In this document: positions 19,130-26,873 of the stretch, piece by piece
How the letters are laid out: each line of letters opens with the position of its first letter
Position numbering within the stretch: position 1 is the first letter of the stretch
Assembly (NCBI GenBank): GCA_015060205.1
Contig: SUYY01000014.1
Span: forward strand, 1-49,219
Source: Bacteroidales bacterium
Lineage (GTDB): Bacteria; Bacteroidota; Bacteroidia; Bacteroidales; UBA932
DNA: 49,219 nt
Direction of reading: 5' to 3'
The notes under the pieces: generated by a model
Told to the model about the DNA's origin: nothing
Databases searched by the model: none
What the model saw: only the letters and a program-made list of their open reading frames with translations
Translations under genes and position numbers: made by a program

Positions 19130-19993
19130 ATGACTGAAATTCAACAGGAAATATGTCCGATAACAGATGATGACCTGTTTATCATTTTTGACCGCCCGAA
19201 TGCCAAATTCGAGTATCCGATTCATTGTCATCCGGAATATGAAATAAATCTGGTAATGGAGACCAGCGGCACCCGTGTCGTGGGAGATTCAGAGATGACG
19301 TTCTCCGGACTTGACTTCGTGATGCTGGGACCCTATCTGCCTCATGTGTGGAAAAGCCCCGGCGAAAAGAATCATGAAATAACAATCCAGTTTTCCAAGG
19401 ACCTGCTCAACTATCATATCATGGGCAAACGCCTGTTCATGCCTGTCAAGCAACTGCTGATGGACTCGACTCAGGGGCTTTGCTTCTATGGCGAGGAGGC
19501 CGAACGGATCAAAGACGAAATCGTGGAACTCACAAAACTGCAAGGCTTCCAGACTGCGACAAAATTCCTGAACATACTGAATTCCCTTGCCCACGCTCCA
19601 AGAAGGAAGATAGTCAGCAACTCCTATGAATCCGAGAATATTGTCCACACTTCAAAATCCCGGAGAATCAGCAGGGTGTGCAATTACATTTCAGAAAACA
19701 TTGCACAGAAAATAACACTTACCGATGCGGCCAAACTTGCAAACATGTCTGACTCCGCATTCAGTCATTTCTTCAAAAGGCAGACAAGCATATCATTCAT
19801 AACATACGTAAACAACGTCCGGGTAGCCAAAGCATGCGACATGCTGGCTAATACGGCACTCAGTGCATCAGAAATCTGCTATGAATGCGGGTTCAACAAC
19901 AAATCCAACTTCATACGTCTGTTTACCAAAAGAAAGAACATGACTCCTATCGAATATAGAAACTATATCCGCCAACTTCTTATCAAATACTGA
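19130..19993 (+). CDS. AraC-family transcriptional regulator, probable PUL activator
   Basis: A 287-residue regulator starting MTEIQQEICPITDDDLF. The frame is open further upstream, but an ATG at 18962 would place the promoter inside the gene, so I chose 19130. The N-terminal half is a cupin-type ligand domain (YPIHCHPEYEINLV ... MLGPYLPHVWKSPGEKNHEI) and the C-terminal 100 residues hold two helix-turn-helix motifs (LTDAAKLANMSDSAFSHFFKR and SASEICYECGFNNKSNFIRLF). It is divergent from the PUL, so it most likely senses a mannan-derived sugar in the cytoplasm and controls the locus. Many Bacteroidota mannan PULs are instead controlled by hybrid two-component systems; none is adjacent here. Confidence 0.93.
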   Translation: MTEIQQEICPITDDDLFIIFDRPNAKFEYPIHCHPEYEINLVMETSGTRVVGDSEMTFSGLDFVMLGPYLPHVWKSPGEKNHEITIQFSKDLLNYHIMGKRLFMPVKQLLMDSTQGLCFYGEEAERIKDEIVELTKLQGFQTATKFLNILNSLAHAPRRKIVSNSYESENIVHTSKSRRISRVCNYISENIAQKITLTDAAKLANMSDSAFSHFFKRQTSISFITYVNNVRVAKACDMLANTALSASEICYECGFNNKSNFIRLFTKRKNMTPIEYRNYIRQLLIKY

Positions 19994-20055
19994 CACCTGA
20001 GAGTAGCACAAAACAACACATACAGGTGAGGTTACCCTCACCTGCAGACAAGAAA

Positions 20056-20085
20056 AAGGGGCTTGACCAATCCGGTCAGCCCCTT
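20056..20085. terminator. Hairpin terminator between the araC-type gene and the SGNH hydrolase
   Basis: Arms AAGGGGCTTGACC and GGTCAGCCCCTT pair with one bulged base around a short loop. On the minus strand the hairpin is followed by a run of five T, making a good intrinsic terminator for the SGNH hydrolase. It can also stop the convergent plus-strand regulator, though with a weaker U tract. Confidence 0.75.
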
Positions 20086-20106
20086 CATTCTAATATATGA
20101 ATCAGA

Positions 20107-20943
20107 TTACCTGATGACAGATATCACCTCAGGCTTCTTTACCGCCTTGTGAGCCGCCTTTTGTGCCAGTCTGCATTCTTCCGGTGTCATTCCTTCCGGA
20201 CAATAGTCATTGCCGACCGGATTGACGCCAAAGACAGCCTCAAGCCATGTACATGCCGCAATATAACGACCATGAGCAAAACTGAGATGGAAACCGTCCC
20301 GGGTAAGATCCGTACCCAATGATGACGTACGCGCATTCTGAATGGCAGTTCCCGATGGGATGACAAGTCTGATTCCGACCTTTTGAGTCTCCTGCTTCAC
20401 TGTCTTCACGATAGCAGAATACATCTTCATCTGGTCCCTGTCATAGTTGACAAAACCTCCATGATTTGACTTAGGAGCATAGGCCCAAGTCTGGTGAAAC
20501 ATGATGACAGCATCCTCCGGCACTCTTGCCTTGACAGACTCCACGAGTTCGGGAAGAAGAGCATATGACTCCGGCATTCCCGAATTCTGACTCACCTGCT
20601 GAAGACTCACATAATCCCAATCCTCCTCTGCAAGTACCTTCTCCAGGTCATATCCCCAAGCCTCAGTCATAGTGCCGTCAGCATCAATCCTCCGATACCT
20701 GTACTCAGGCTTGTTGCCACGGATGTTATCAACATGTCTTTCGATCGAACAGCCGCCGATGTACATGTTGCAGATGATCGCATTCAGACCCTCAGCCCTT
20801 ACGAGCGGAGAAAGATGCTGCTCGATGGCATCTTCGGAGAAACTGTTTCCGATAGCGAGCACTTTCAGCGTATCCGGTTTCGCCGCCCAGGAATCTAACA
20901 AGGAAAAGACGACCAGACTGAAAACAATGATAATCCTTTTCAT
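20107..20943 (-). CDS. Secreted DUF4886-like SGNH hydrolase
   Basis: A 278-residue exported protein (signal peptide to about SWAA, residue 21) with an SGNH/GDSL esterase fold of the DUF4886 type: block I GNSFSEDAI holds the nucleophile Ser (about 35), an NMYIGG glycine block follows, and TRDGFHLSFAHGRYIAA provides the Asp-His pair (about 228-231). It is probably a carbohydrate deacetylase or esterase; the true substrate is unknown. It lies 20 bp downstream of the EF-G2-type gene and ends at a terminator, so the two may be co-transcribed. It could supplement the mannan PUL, but it is outside that transcription unit and separated by the regulator gene. Confidence 0.8.
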   Translation of the reverse strand: MKRIIIVFSLVVFSLLDSWAAKPDTLKVLAIGNSFSEDAIEQHLSPLVRAEGLNAIICNMYIGGCSIERHVDNIRGNKPEYRYRRIDADGTMTEAWGYDLEKVLAEEDWDYVSLQQVSQNSGMPESYALLPELVESVKARVPEDAVIMFHQTWAYAPKSNHGGFVNYDRDQMKMYSAIVKTVKQETQKVGIRLVIPSGTAIQNARTSSLGTDLTRDGFHLSFAHGRYIAACTWLEAVFGVNPVGNDYCPEGMTPEECRLAQKAAHKAVKKPEVISVIR

Positions 20944-20963
20944 AAATCAATCAACTCAAAGAC

Positions 20964-23117
20964 TTAGTCTTCCTTCTCTTCCTCGAGGTAAGCCTTCAGG
21001 AGTTTTTCCTGAACATCACCCGGAACAGGCTGGTAGTCAGCAAAGTCCATTGTGAAGGTCGCACTACCTGACGAGAGTGAACTGAGTGTTGTAGAGTAGC
21101 GGTAGAGTTCTGCGAGCGGAACGCGTGCCTTGATGACCTCGAATCCCTTGTCCGAACCCATTCCCTCGATGATTGCACGACGGTTCTGGAGGTCAGACAT
21201 GCAGGCACCCATGTACTCGCTTGGAGTAAGCACCTCTACATTATAGATAGGTTCCATGATCTTAGGTCCTGCTGTACGGAACGCCTCCTTGAATGCATTA
21301 CGTGCTGCGAGAACGAATGAGATTTCATTTGAGTCAACCGGATGCATCTTACCGTCATATACATATACGCGGATGTCACGTGCAAGTGAACCGGTAAGAG
21401 GACCTTCGCTCATCTTCTCGTTTATACCCTTGAGGATTGCAGGCATGAAGCGTGCGTCGATGGCACCACCTACGATACAGTTGTAATACTCGAGTTTACC
21501 ACCCCATGGAAGGTCAAACTCTTCCTTACCCTTGATGTTGAGTACGACTTCCTTGCCGTCCACCTTGAAACGGTTACCTGGGTCAACACCTTCCTGATAA
21601 GGAGCGATAAGGAGGTGAACCTCACCGAACTGACCTGCTCCACCGGACTGCTTCTTGTGACGGTAATCGGCACAAGAGACCTTGGTGATGGTCTCACGGT
21701 ATGAAATCTTAGGAGCCGAGAACTCGATCTCGAGTTTGTTCTCGTTCTGGAGTCTCCACTTGAGAGTGTTGACATGCTGCTCGCCCATACCCTTGAGGAT
21801 GGTCTGCTTCATCTCCTTGTGGTACTCGATGATATAAGTAGGATCCTCGGCAGAGATCTTGGCCATTGCCTCGCTCACCTTCTCCTCATCCTTTGCATCC
21901 TTTGCCTTCACGGCGCAACGATACTTGTAGTGAGGGAATTTGATGTCCTCGTAGGCGATGTCAGCACCAGGAGCACACAAAGTCACGTTTGTCTTTGCAG
22001 CACGGAGTTTTACGGTACATCCTATATCTCCGGCAACGAGGTCGCTGACCTTCTCCTTCTTCTTTCCTGCCACAGCATAGATTGCAGAAATCCTCTCCTT
22101 GTCACCTGTTTCAGGGTTCTCAAGGTCCATACCTTCAGTAAGTTCACCAGACATCACCTTGAAGTAAGCGACTTCACCAAGGTGCTGCTCTACTGCTGTC
22201 TTATATATAAAGAGTGATACAGGAGCCTCCTGCTTGCACTCAATCTCTTTTCCGTCCTTAGTTACGCCCTTGCGCTCTGCAGGAGAAGCCGCTGTACGGA
22301 TTGTGAACTCCATAAGCCTCTTTACTCCGATATCCTTCTTCGCAGAAAGACAGAATATAGGCATGACGGCTCCTTCACGGATACCGATACCCAGACCTGT
22401 TCTGATCTCGTCCTCAGAAAGAGAACCCTGCTCGAAGAATGTCTCCATAAGGGTGTCGTCATATTCAGCGGCACGCTCGATGAGGGCATTTCTGAGTTCC
22501 TCTGCCTCTTCGAGTCTGTCTGCCGGAATCTCAAGGTCCTCGCGCTTTCCGCTGTCATCCTTGAAATGATAATATTTCATCTTGAGGACATCGATGAAGC
22601 CGTCAAAGCCAGCACCTACATTTACAGGATACTGCACTACAACCGGCTTGTTTCCGAATGCCTCCTTCATAGACTCAAGGGTAGTCTCCCAAGAAGCCTT
22701 CTCTCCGTCAAGTTGGTTCACAGCGACAATCATAGGAATGCCGTACTCATTTGCATAACGCGAATAAATCTGGGTTCCCACCTCGACTCCCTGCTGTGCA
22801 TTCACCACAAGAACTCCTGTGTCACAGACCTTGAAAGCGGAAACTGCTCCACCTACGAAGTCATCTGCGCCCGGAGTGTCGATAATATTGAACTTGGTAT
22901 CCATGAACTCCGCGTAAAGAGGAGTAGCATAAATGGATCTCTGGTTGATCTGCTCGATTTCCGCATTGTCAGAGACAGTGTTCTTCGCCTCTACTGAACC
23001 TCTTCTGTCAATAACCTTACCTTCATAAAGCATTGCTTCAGATAACGTGGTCTTACCTGACTTTGTGCTGCCGAGGAGAACCACATTGCGGATGTTTTTG
23101 GTTTGATAAGTCTTCAT
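20964..23117 (-). CDS. EF-G paralogue (EF-G2 type) with degenerate GTPase motifs
   Basis: A 717-residue five-domain elongation factor G homologue starting MKTYQTKNIRNVVLLG; upstream in-frame codons from 23171 lack family similarity. The P-loop is GSTKSGKTT (about 16-24). The G3 motif is DTPGADDF (80-87), where canonical EF-G has DTPGH: the catalytic His is replaced by Ala. G4 is NQLD (134-137) instead of NKxD, and the switch I RGITI block is replaced by NQRSIYATP. Domain IV and V are intact (SGGAGQFGEV, GGAIDARFMPAI, LTPSEYMGACMSDLQNRRA). This matches the Bacteroides EF-G2, a paralogue reported to support translocation without GTPase activity when nutrients are limiting. It is not the housekeeping fusA. 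A promoter with a TAGATTTG -7 box lies upstream. Confidence 0.9.
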   Translation of the reverse strand: MKTYQTKNIRNVVLLGSTKSGKTTLSEAMLYEGKVIDRRGSVEAKNTVSDNAEIEQINQRSIYATPLYAEFMDTKFNIIDTPGADDFVGGAVSAFKVCDTGVLVVNAQQGVEVGTQIYSRYANEYGIPMIVAVNQLDGEKASWETTLESMKEAFGNKPVVVQYPVNVGAGFDGFIDVLKMKYYHFKDDSGKREDLEIPADRLEEAEELRNALIERAAEYDDTLMETFFEQGSLSEDEIRTGLGIGIREGAVMPIFCLSAKKDIGVKRLMEFTIRTAASPAERKGVTKDGKEIECKQEAPVSLFIYKTAVEQHLGEVAYFKVMSGELTEGMDLENPETGDKERISAIYAVAGKKKEKVSDLVAGDIGCTVKLRAAKTNVTLCAPGADIAYEDIKFPHYKYRCAVKAKDAKDEEKVSEAMAKISAEDPTYIIEYHKEMKQTILKGMGEQHVNTLKWRLQNENKLEIEFSAPKISYRETITKVSCADYRHKKQSGGAGQFGEVHLLIAPYQEGVDPGNRFKVDGKEVVLNIKGKEEFDLPWGGKLEYYNCIVGGAIDARFMPAILKGINEKMSEGPLTGSLARDIRVYVYDGKMHPVDSNEISFVLAARNAFKEAFRTAGPKIMEPIYNVEVLTPSEYMGACMSDLQNRRAIIEGMGSDKGFEVIKARVPLAELYRYSTTLSSLSSGSATFTMDFADYQPVPGDVQEKLLKAYLEEEKED

Positions 23118-23178
23118 CAGTTTGTGTGTTATTGTGTTTGTAATTATGTCCTTAGGCGTCTCAAAAGACACATCCTCG

Positions 23179-23209
23179 CAAATCTAAAAAAAGATTATTA
23201 CAATATCAA
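23179..23209 (-). promoter_or_regulatory. Promoter of the EF-G2-type gene
   Basis: On the minus strand, TAGATTTG (23179-23186) matches TAnnTTTG, and a TTG (23207-23209) sits 20 bp upstream as the -33 element. The predicted leader to the 23117 start is about 55 nt. Confidence 0.6.
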
Positions 23210-23258
23210 CATTTGAGCATATGTTTTTTCCATACGACATGTCTGACCGCCATGATTC

Positions 23259-23441
23259 TCAGGAACACAGGCGAGAGATGAATTCCTCTCCGGACATACC
23301 CAAGGCATCGTAGAAACAACGGTTCATCTGCCGCGGGGAAGACCCGAAGAGAGAGCACAGTTCGTTGAATGTCATGGTATTCAAGCATGATATCTCCGCT
23401 TCAAGAAGGAAGGCGGTCATGGATTCAAATCTTTCGTTCAT
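23259..23441 (-). CDS. Small solitary HTH-like protein, 60 aa
   Basis: The frame encodes 60 residues beginning MNERFESMTAFLLEAE and closing ISRLCS. The middle, FNELCSLFGSSPRQMNRCFY followed by DALGMSGEEFI, has the spacing of one AraC-type helix-turn-helix plus the GMSxxEF tail, as if a single DNA-binding half had been kept without partner or sensor. It lies in the gap between the EF-G2-type gene and a divergent XRE regulator. No known family could be named. It could be a real microprotein regulator or a decayed remnant; the intact frame and sensible start favour a real gene, but evidence is limited to the HTH resemblance. Confidence 0.45.
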   Translation of the reverse strand: MNERFESMTAFLLEAEISCLNTMTFNELCSLFGSSPRQMNRCFYDALGMSGEEFISRLCS

Positions 23442-23622
23442 ATGATTTCGGTTTTTATTTCCGGCAAATTAGAGAAGAAGAGCAAGAAAAAGCAAGCATC
23501 CGGAGCATGGCCACCGAAAAACCTGCCGATTTTTTCTTTTTCTTATGCTTTTTTCTCTTTTTTACGTTCTTTTTCTTGCGATTCGTCGGAAATTCTTGTT
23601 TATGCAAGGTCCATATTACCGA

Positions 23623-23630
23623 TACTTTTG
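23623..23630 (+). promoter_or_regulatory. Promoter -7 element of the XRE gene
   Basis: TACTTTTG matches TAnnTTTG and stands 22 bp upstream of the ATG at 23653. This helps decide that the gene starts there and not at the earlier in-frame ATG at 23545. Confidence 0.55.
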
Positions 23631-23652
23631 TCCTGATCAAACATTTCGGAAC

Positions 23653-24039
23653 ATGGACAATTCATCCATCAAGGACAACATCCGCAAGATAAGGAAATCC
23701 CGGAAACTGACTCAGGAGGAGATGGCCCTGAGACTGGGCATCTCCCTTACCGCATACAGAGATTTTGAAAAAGGCAGCACCTCCATCCTCAACGGCAATC
23801 TTCACAGAATAGCCTCCCTTCTTGACACGTCTGCAGAAGAAATTGTCCTCGGCTATCGTCCTTCGCAGATCGAAGGGGCGAACCTGCAGGAAGTTCAGGA
23901 AGAGTATTCCGGAAGGATCCAATCACTCGAAACGCGTATCTGCGACCTCGAAAAACTCACATCGTCGCTTCAGGAAACCATCGCGAGCAAGAATGAAATC
24001 ATATCAATGTTGAAGAAAAGACTTGGTGAGGATAAATAG
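23653..24039 (+). CDS. XRE-family HTH regulator with C-terminal coiled coil
   Basis: A 128-residue cytoplasmic protein. Residues 8-65 form a Cro/C1-type HTH domain (IRKIRKSRKLTQEEMALRLG, then SLTAYRDFEKG). Residues about 80-125 are a heptad-rich coiled coil (EEYSGRIQSLETRICDLEKL ... EIISMLKKRL), probably for dimerisation. I chose MDNSSIKDN as the start because a -7 promoter element lies 22 bp upstream. The gene ends 18 bp before the RNase HII start. Its target is unknown; stand-alone XRE proteins of this size often regulate neighbouring genes or stress loci. Confidence 0.85.
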   Translation: MDNSSIKDNIRKIRKSRKLTQEEMALRLGISLTAYRDFEKGSTSILNGNLHRIASLLDTSAEEIVLGYRPSQIEGANLQEVQEEYSGRIQSLETRICDLEKLTSSLQETIASKNEIISMLKKRLGEDK

Positions 24040-24045
24040 ATTGTG

Positions 24046-24053
24046 TATTTTTG
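24046..24053 (+). promoter_or_regulatory. Promoter -7 element of RNase HII, almost abutting the start codon
   Basis: TATTTTTG matches TAnnTTTG exactly. It ends only 4 bp before the ATG at 24058, so transcription would begin at or next to the start codon, implying a leaderless or near-leaderless transcript. Confidence 0.5.
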
Positions 24054-24057
24054 CAGG

Positions 24058-24669
24058 ATGCACAAGGAAACACATCTGTTGAGTCATCTTCATGCAGACC
24101 TGATCGAGGCAGGTTGCGATGAAGCCGGAAGAGGCCCTCTTGCCGGTCCGGTGTTCGCTGCCGCCGTCATTCTGCCGAAAGACTTCCATCATCCTCTGCT
24201 GAACGACTCCAAGAAAATGACCGAAAAGGCCAGAGAGACGCTCCGCCCGATAATCGAGAGAGAGTCCATAGCGTGGGCTGTGGAAGAGGTAAGTGCAGAA
24301 GAAATTGACACCATCAACATCCTCAACGCATCCATAACAGGAATGCAGAGAGCCGTACGCAGGCTTGCAGTAAGACCGGAATATCTTCTCATCGACGGAA
24401 ACCGGTTCAAGCCGTTCGACGGCTATCAGTACCAGTGCATTGTGAAGGGTGACGCAAAATTCGCCTCCATTGCAGCAGCATCGGTCCTTGCAAAGACATA
24501 CCGTGATGAATATATGCGGAAACTTGCCCGGGAATATCCCCAGTACGGATGGGAAAGGAATATGGGATATCCGACAAAAGAGCACGTGGATGCCATCATC
24601 GCCCACGGATATACGCCTCACCACCGGAAAAGTTTCCATCTGAAGCAACTCGAACCGACATTGTTTTAA
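24058..24669 (+). CDS. rnhB: Ribonuclease HII
   Basis: A 203-residue enzyme that cleaves the RNA strand of RNA-DNA hybrids and excises misincorporated ribonucleotides. The acidic active site is complete: [15 protein letters not shown] gives Asp21 and Glu22, LLIDGNRF gives Asp113, and [20 protein letters not shown] gives Asp132. Length is normal. The start [19 protein letters not shown] was chosen over an alternative five codons upstream because the latter lies inside the -7 promoter element. It heads a plus-strand cluster with the S46 peptidase (20 bp gap) and Mrp. Confidence 0.97.
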   Translation: MHKETHLLSHLHADLIEAGCDEAGRGPLAGPVFAAAVILPKDFHHPLLNDSKKMTEKARETLRPIIERESIAWAVEEVSAEEIDTINILNASITGMQRAVRRLAVRPEYLLIDGNRFKPFDGYQYQCIVKGDAKFASIAAASVLAKTYRDEYMRKLAREYPQYGWERNMGYPTKEHVDAIIAHGYTPHHRKSFHLKQLEPTLF

Positions 24670-24689
24670 TATCATAAAATCATTTATAT

Positions 24690-26873
24690 ATGAAAAGAAT
24701 CATCAGCATACTTGCAATTCTTATCCTCTGCTCGAGCGGCATGAGGGCTGACGAAGGCATGTGGTTGCTTCCACTCCTTCAGAAAATGAACGGAAAGGCT
24801 ATCAAGGATGCCGGTTGCGCGCTTTCGCCAAATCAGATCTACAAGATCAACAACGGCTCACTTAAAGATGCCATCGTACAGTTCGGCGGCGGATGTACAG
24901 GAGAAATCGTATCCGATGAAGGTCTTCTTCTTACCAACCATCATTGCGGATATGGCAACATCCAGAAACTCAGCACCGTAGAGCATGACTACCTCAAGGA
25001 CGGATACTGGGCTATGAGACGAAGCGAGGAACTCCCATGCGAGGGACTCACCGTCACATTCCTCCAATATATGGAAGACCTCGGACCGATTCTAGAAAAG
25101 GCTGAAAAGAAGGCAAGAAGCGAATACAAGGGCAGTGCCGACATCGAGGAACAGGTGCAGAAGGCGCAGGATGCCGCAGTAAAGGACGCTGTGGCAAAAG
25201 CAGAAAAGAAGGACCCTCACTGTACGGTGAAGGTGACCTCTTTCTACAACGACAATGTATACTATCTGATAGTCTACAAGATATACAGGGATATCCGTTT
25301 CGTAGGTGCTCCACCTTCATCGATCGGAAAGTTCGGCGCAGACTCGGACAACTGGATGTGGCCTCGCCACACCGGTGACTTCTCGATGTTCCGAGTATAT
25401 GCAGACAAGGACAACAATCCGGCAGACTATTCTCCGGAAAATGTTCCGCTTAATGTAAAGAACCCTCTCAAGGTTTCCACTGCAGGCATACAGGAGGGAG
25501 ACTTCACCATGATCATGGGATATCCCGGACGCACCACACGTTTCCAGACCTCTCCTGAACTCAAGTTCCAACTCGAGCAGAACGACATCCGCATAGCGGC
25601 ACGCACAGTGCGTCAGAACGTACTTCTCGAAGACATGCTTGCCGACCCTAAGGTCAAGATACAGTACGCAAGCAAATATGCAAGTTCATCCAACGGCTGG
25701 AAGAAGTGGCAGGGAATGAAACTGGCATTCGAGAAACTTGACATCATCTCAAGGGCTGAAAAGCAGGAGGCGGAATTCAGGAAATGGGTGTCTGCAGACC
25801 GCAAGGGAAAAAGACAGGCTAAATATGACGGCATCCTTGACTCCCTCTCCATCGCCATCGAAAACGGCAGAGAGGCAAACCTCGCCTTCACAAAGGCATT
25901 TGAATCAGTATATAAGATAGAACTCACCAGTTTCGCAAAGACACTGGAGCGTCAGTGCGCAAGGCGCGTCAGGGCCGGAAAAGATACTCTGACCGCACTC
26001 AACATGGCATTTGAGGTTCTCAAAGGACAATATGCGGACTACAGCGTAAATACCGACAGGAAGGTAGCAAAGGCAATGATGAAATACTACCGCGACAATG
26101 CCGCCCCTGAAGACTACCTGAAGGATCTTCCGGAAGATTTCGCGACCATGGATATAGATGCCTTCGTTGACAGAATGTTCGATGAAAGCGATTTCGTGTC
26201 GGCAGAAAGGCTTGAGGCTGCAATCATGGAAAAAGGTGCGAAAGTCCTTGATGACCCGGCATGTGTGACGGGACTGTCAATCCTCAACGAATGCATAAAG
26301 TTGCAGAACGGCGCATATGCCCATGAGGGAGCACTGGAAGACGCACGCAGGACATATACCGCAGGTCTTCTTGAATGGAAGGAGAAGACTCCTATGTATC
26401 CTGACGCAAACTTCACCATGCGCTTCACCTATGGATCCGTAAAGGGATATTCTCCTAAAGATGCGGTGATATACAGATACTACACCACCCTCAAGGGCGT
26501 GATGGAGAAGGAAAATCCGGAAAATTGGGAATTCGTGGTACCCGGAAAACTGAAATACCTCTATGAGACAAAGGATTTCGGTCCATACGCAATGGCTGAC
26601 GGACAGATGCCTGTCGCATTCCTCAGCACCAACGACATCACTGGAGGAAACTCAGGAAGCCCTATAATGAATGCACATGGAGAACTCATAGGTCTCGCCT
26701 TCGACGGCAACTGGGAATCAATGAGCAGCGACGTGATGTTCGAGCCTGAACTCCAGAGATGCATTAATGTCGATATACGCTACGTGCTGTTCATCATCGA
26801 CAAGTTCGGAGGTGCTGGCCACCTTGTAGACGAAATGGATATCGTATCAAAGAGACATGATAGCAAGAAATAA
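24690..26873 (+). CDS. S46-family dipeptidyl peptidase, DPP7-type
   Basis: A 727-residue periplasmic serine exopeptidase that removes dipeptides from oligopeptides. Signal peptide to about residue 20, mature start DEGMWLLPLL, as in all S46 enzymes. The catalytic triad is visible: TNHHCGYG (His85), RHTGDFSMFR (Asp230) and GGNSGSPIMN (Ser655). Eighteen residues after the Ser, in GLAFDGNWE, is Gly673. In Porphyromonas gingivalis this position is Gly in DPP7 (hydrophobic P1 preference) and Arg in DPP11 (acidic P1). The Gly therefore indicates a DPP7-type enzyme. It overlaps the mrp gene by 17 bp, so the two are translationally linked. Role: amino acid acquisition from dietary or host peptides. 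Confidence 0.95.
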   Translation: MKRIISILAILILCSSGMRADEGMWLLPLLQKMNGKAIKDAGCALSPNQIYKINNGSLKDAIVQFGGGCTGEIVSDEGLLLTNHHCGYGNIQKLSTVEHDYLKDGYWAMRRSEELPCEGLTVTFLQYMEDLGPILEKAEKKARSEYKGSADIEEQVQKAQDAAVKDAVAKAEKKDPHCTVKVTSFYNDNVYYLIVYKIYRDIRFVGAPPSSIGKFGADSDNWMWPRHTGDFSMFRVYADKDNNPADYSPENVPLNVKNPLKVSTAGIQEGDFTMIMGYPGRTTRFQTSPELKFQLEQNDIRIAARTVRQNVLLEDMLADPKVKIQYASKYASSSNGWKKWQGMKLAFEKLDIISRAEKQEAEFRKWVSADRKGKRQAKYDGILDSLSIAIENGREANLAFTKAFESVYKIELTSFAKTLERQCARRVRAGKDTLTALNMAFEVLKGQYADYSVNTDRKVAKAMMKYYRDNAAPEDYLKDLPEDFATMDIDAFVDRMFDESDFVSAERLEAAIMEKGAKVLDDPACVTGLSILNECIKLQNGAYAHEGALEDARRTYTAGLLEWKEKTPMYPDANFTMRFTYGSVKGYSPKDAVIYRYYTTLKGVMEKENPENWEFVVPGKLKYLYETKDFGPYAMADGQMPVAFLSTNDITGGNSGSPIMNAHGELIGLAFDGNWESMSSDVMFEPELQRCINVDIRYVLFIIDKFGGAGHLVDEMDIVSKRHDSKK

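Noticed and set aside
20964..23117. Housekeeping EF-G or tetracycline-resistance ribosomal protection protein
   Set aside because: The G3 His and G4 Lys are missing and switch I is replaced, which both of those GTPases require.
23206..23388. Second 60-codon minus-strand frame overlapping the small HTH ORF
   Set aside because: Different frame, no HTH pattern, and it overlaps the better candidate at 23259-23441.
24004..24675. 223-codon minus-strand frame opposite RNase HII
   Set aside because: Covers exactly the RNase HII gene, whose active-site residues are complete; shadow.
24690..26873. DPP11 (acidic-P1 dipeptidyl peptidase)
   Set aside because: The specificity position 18 residues after the catalytic Ser is Gly, not Arg.
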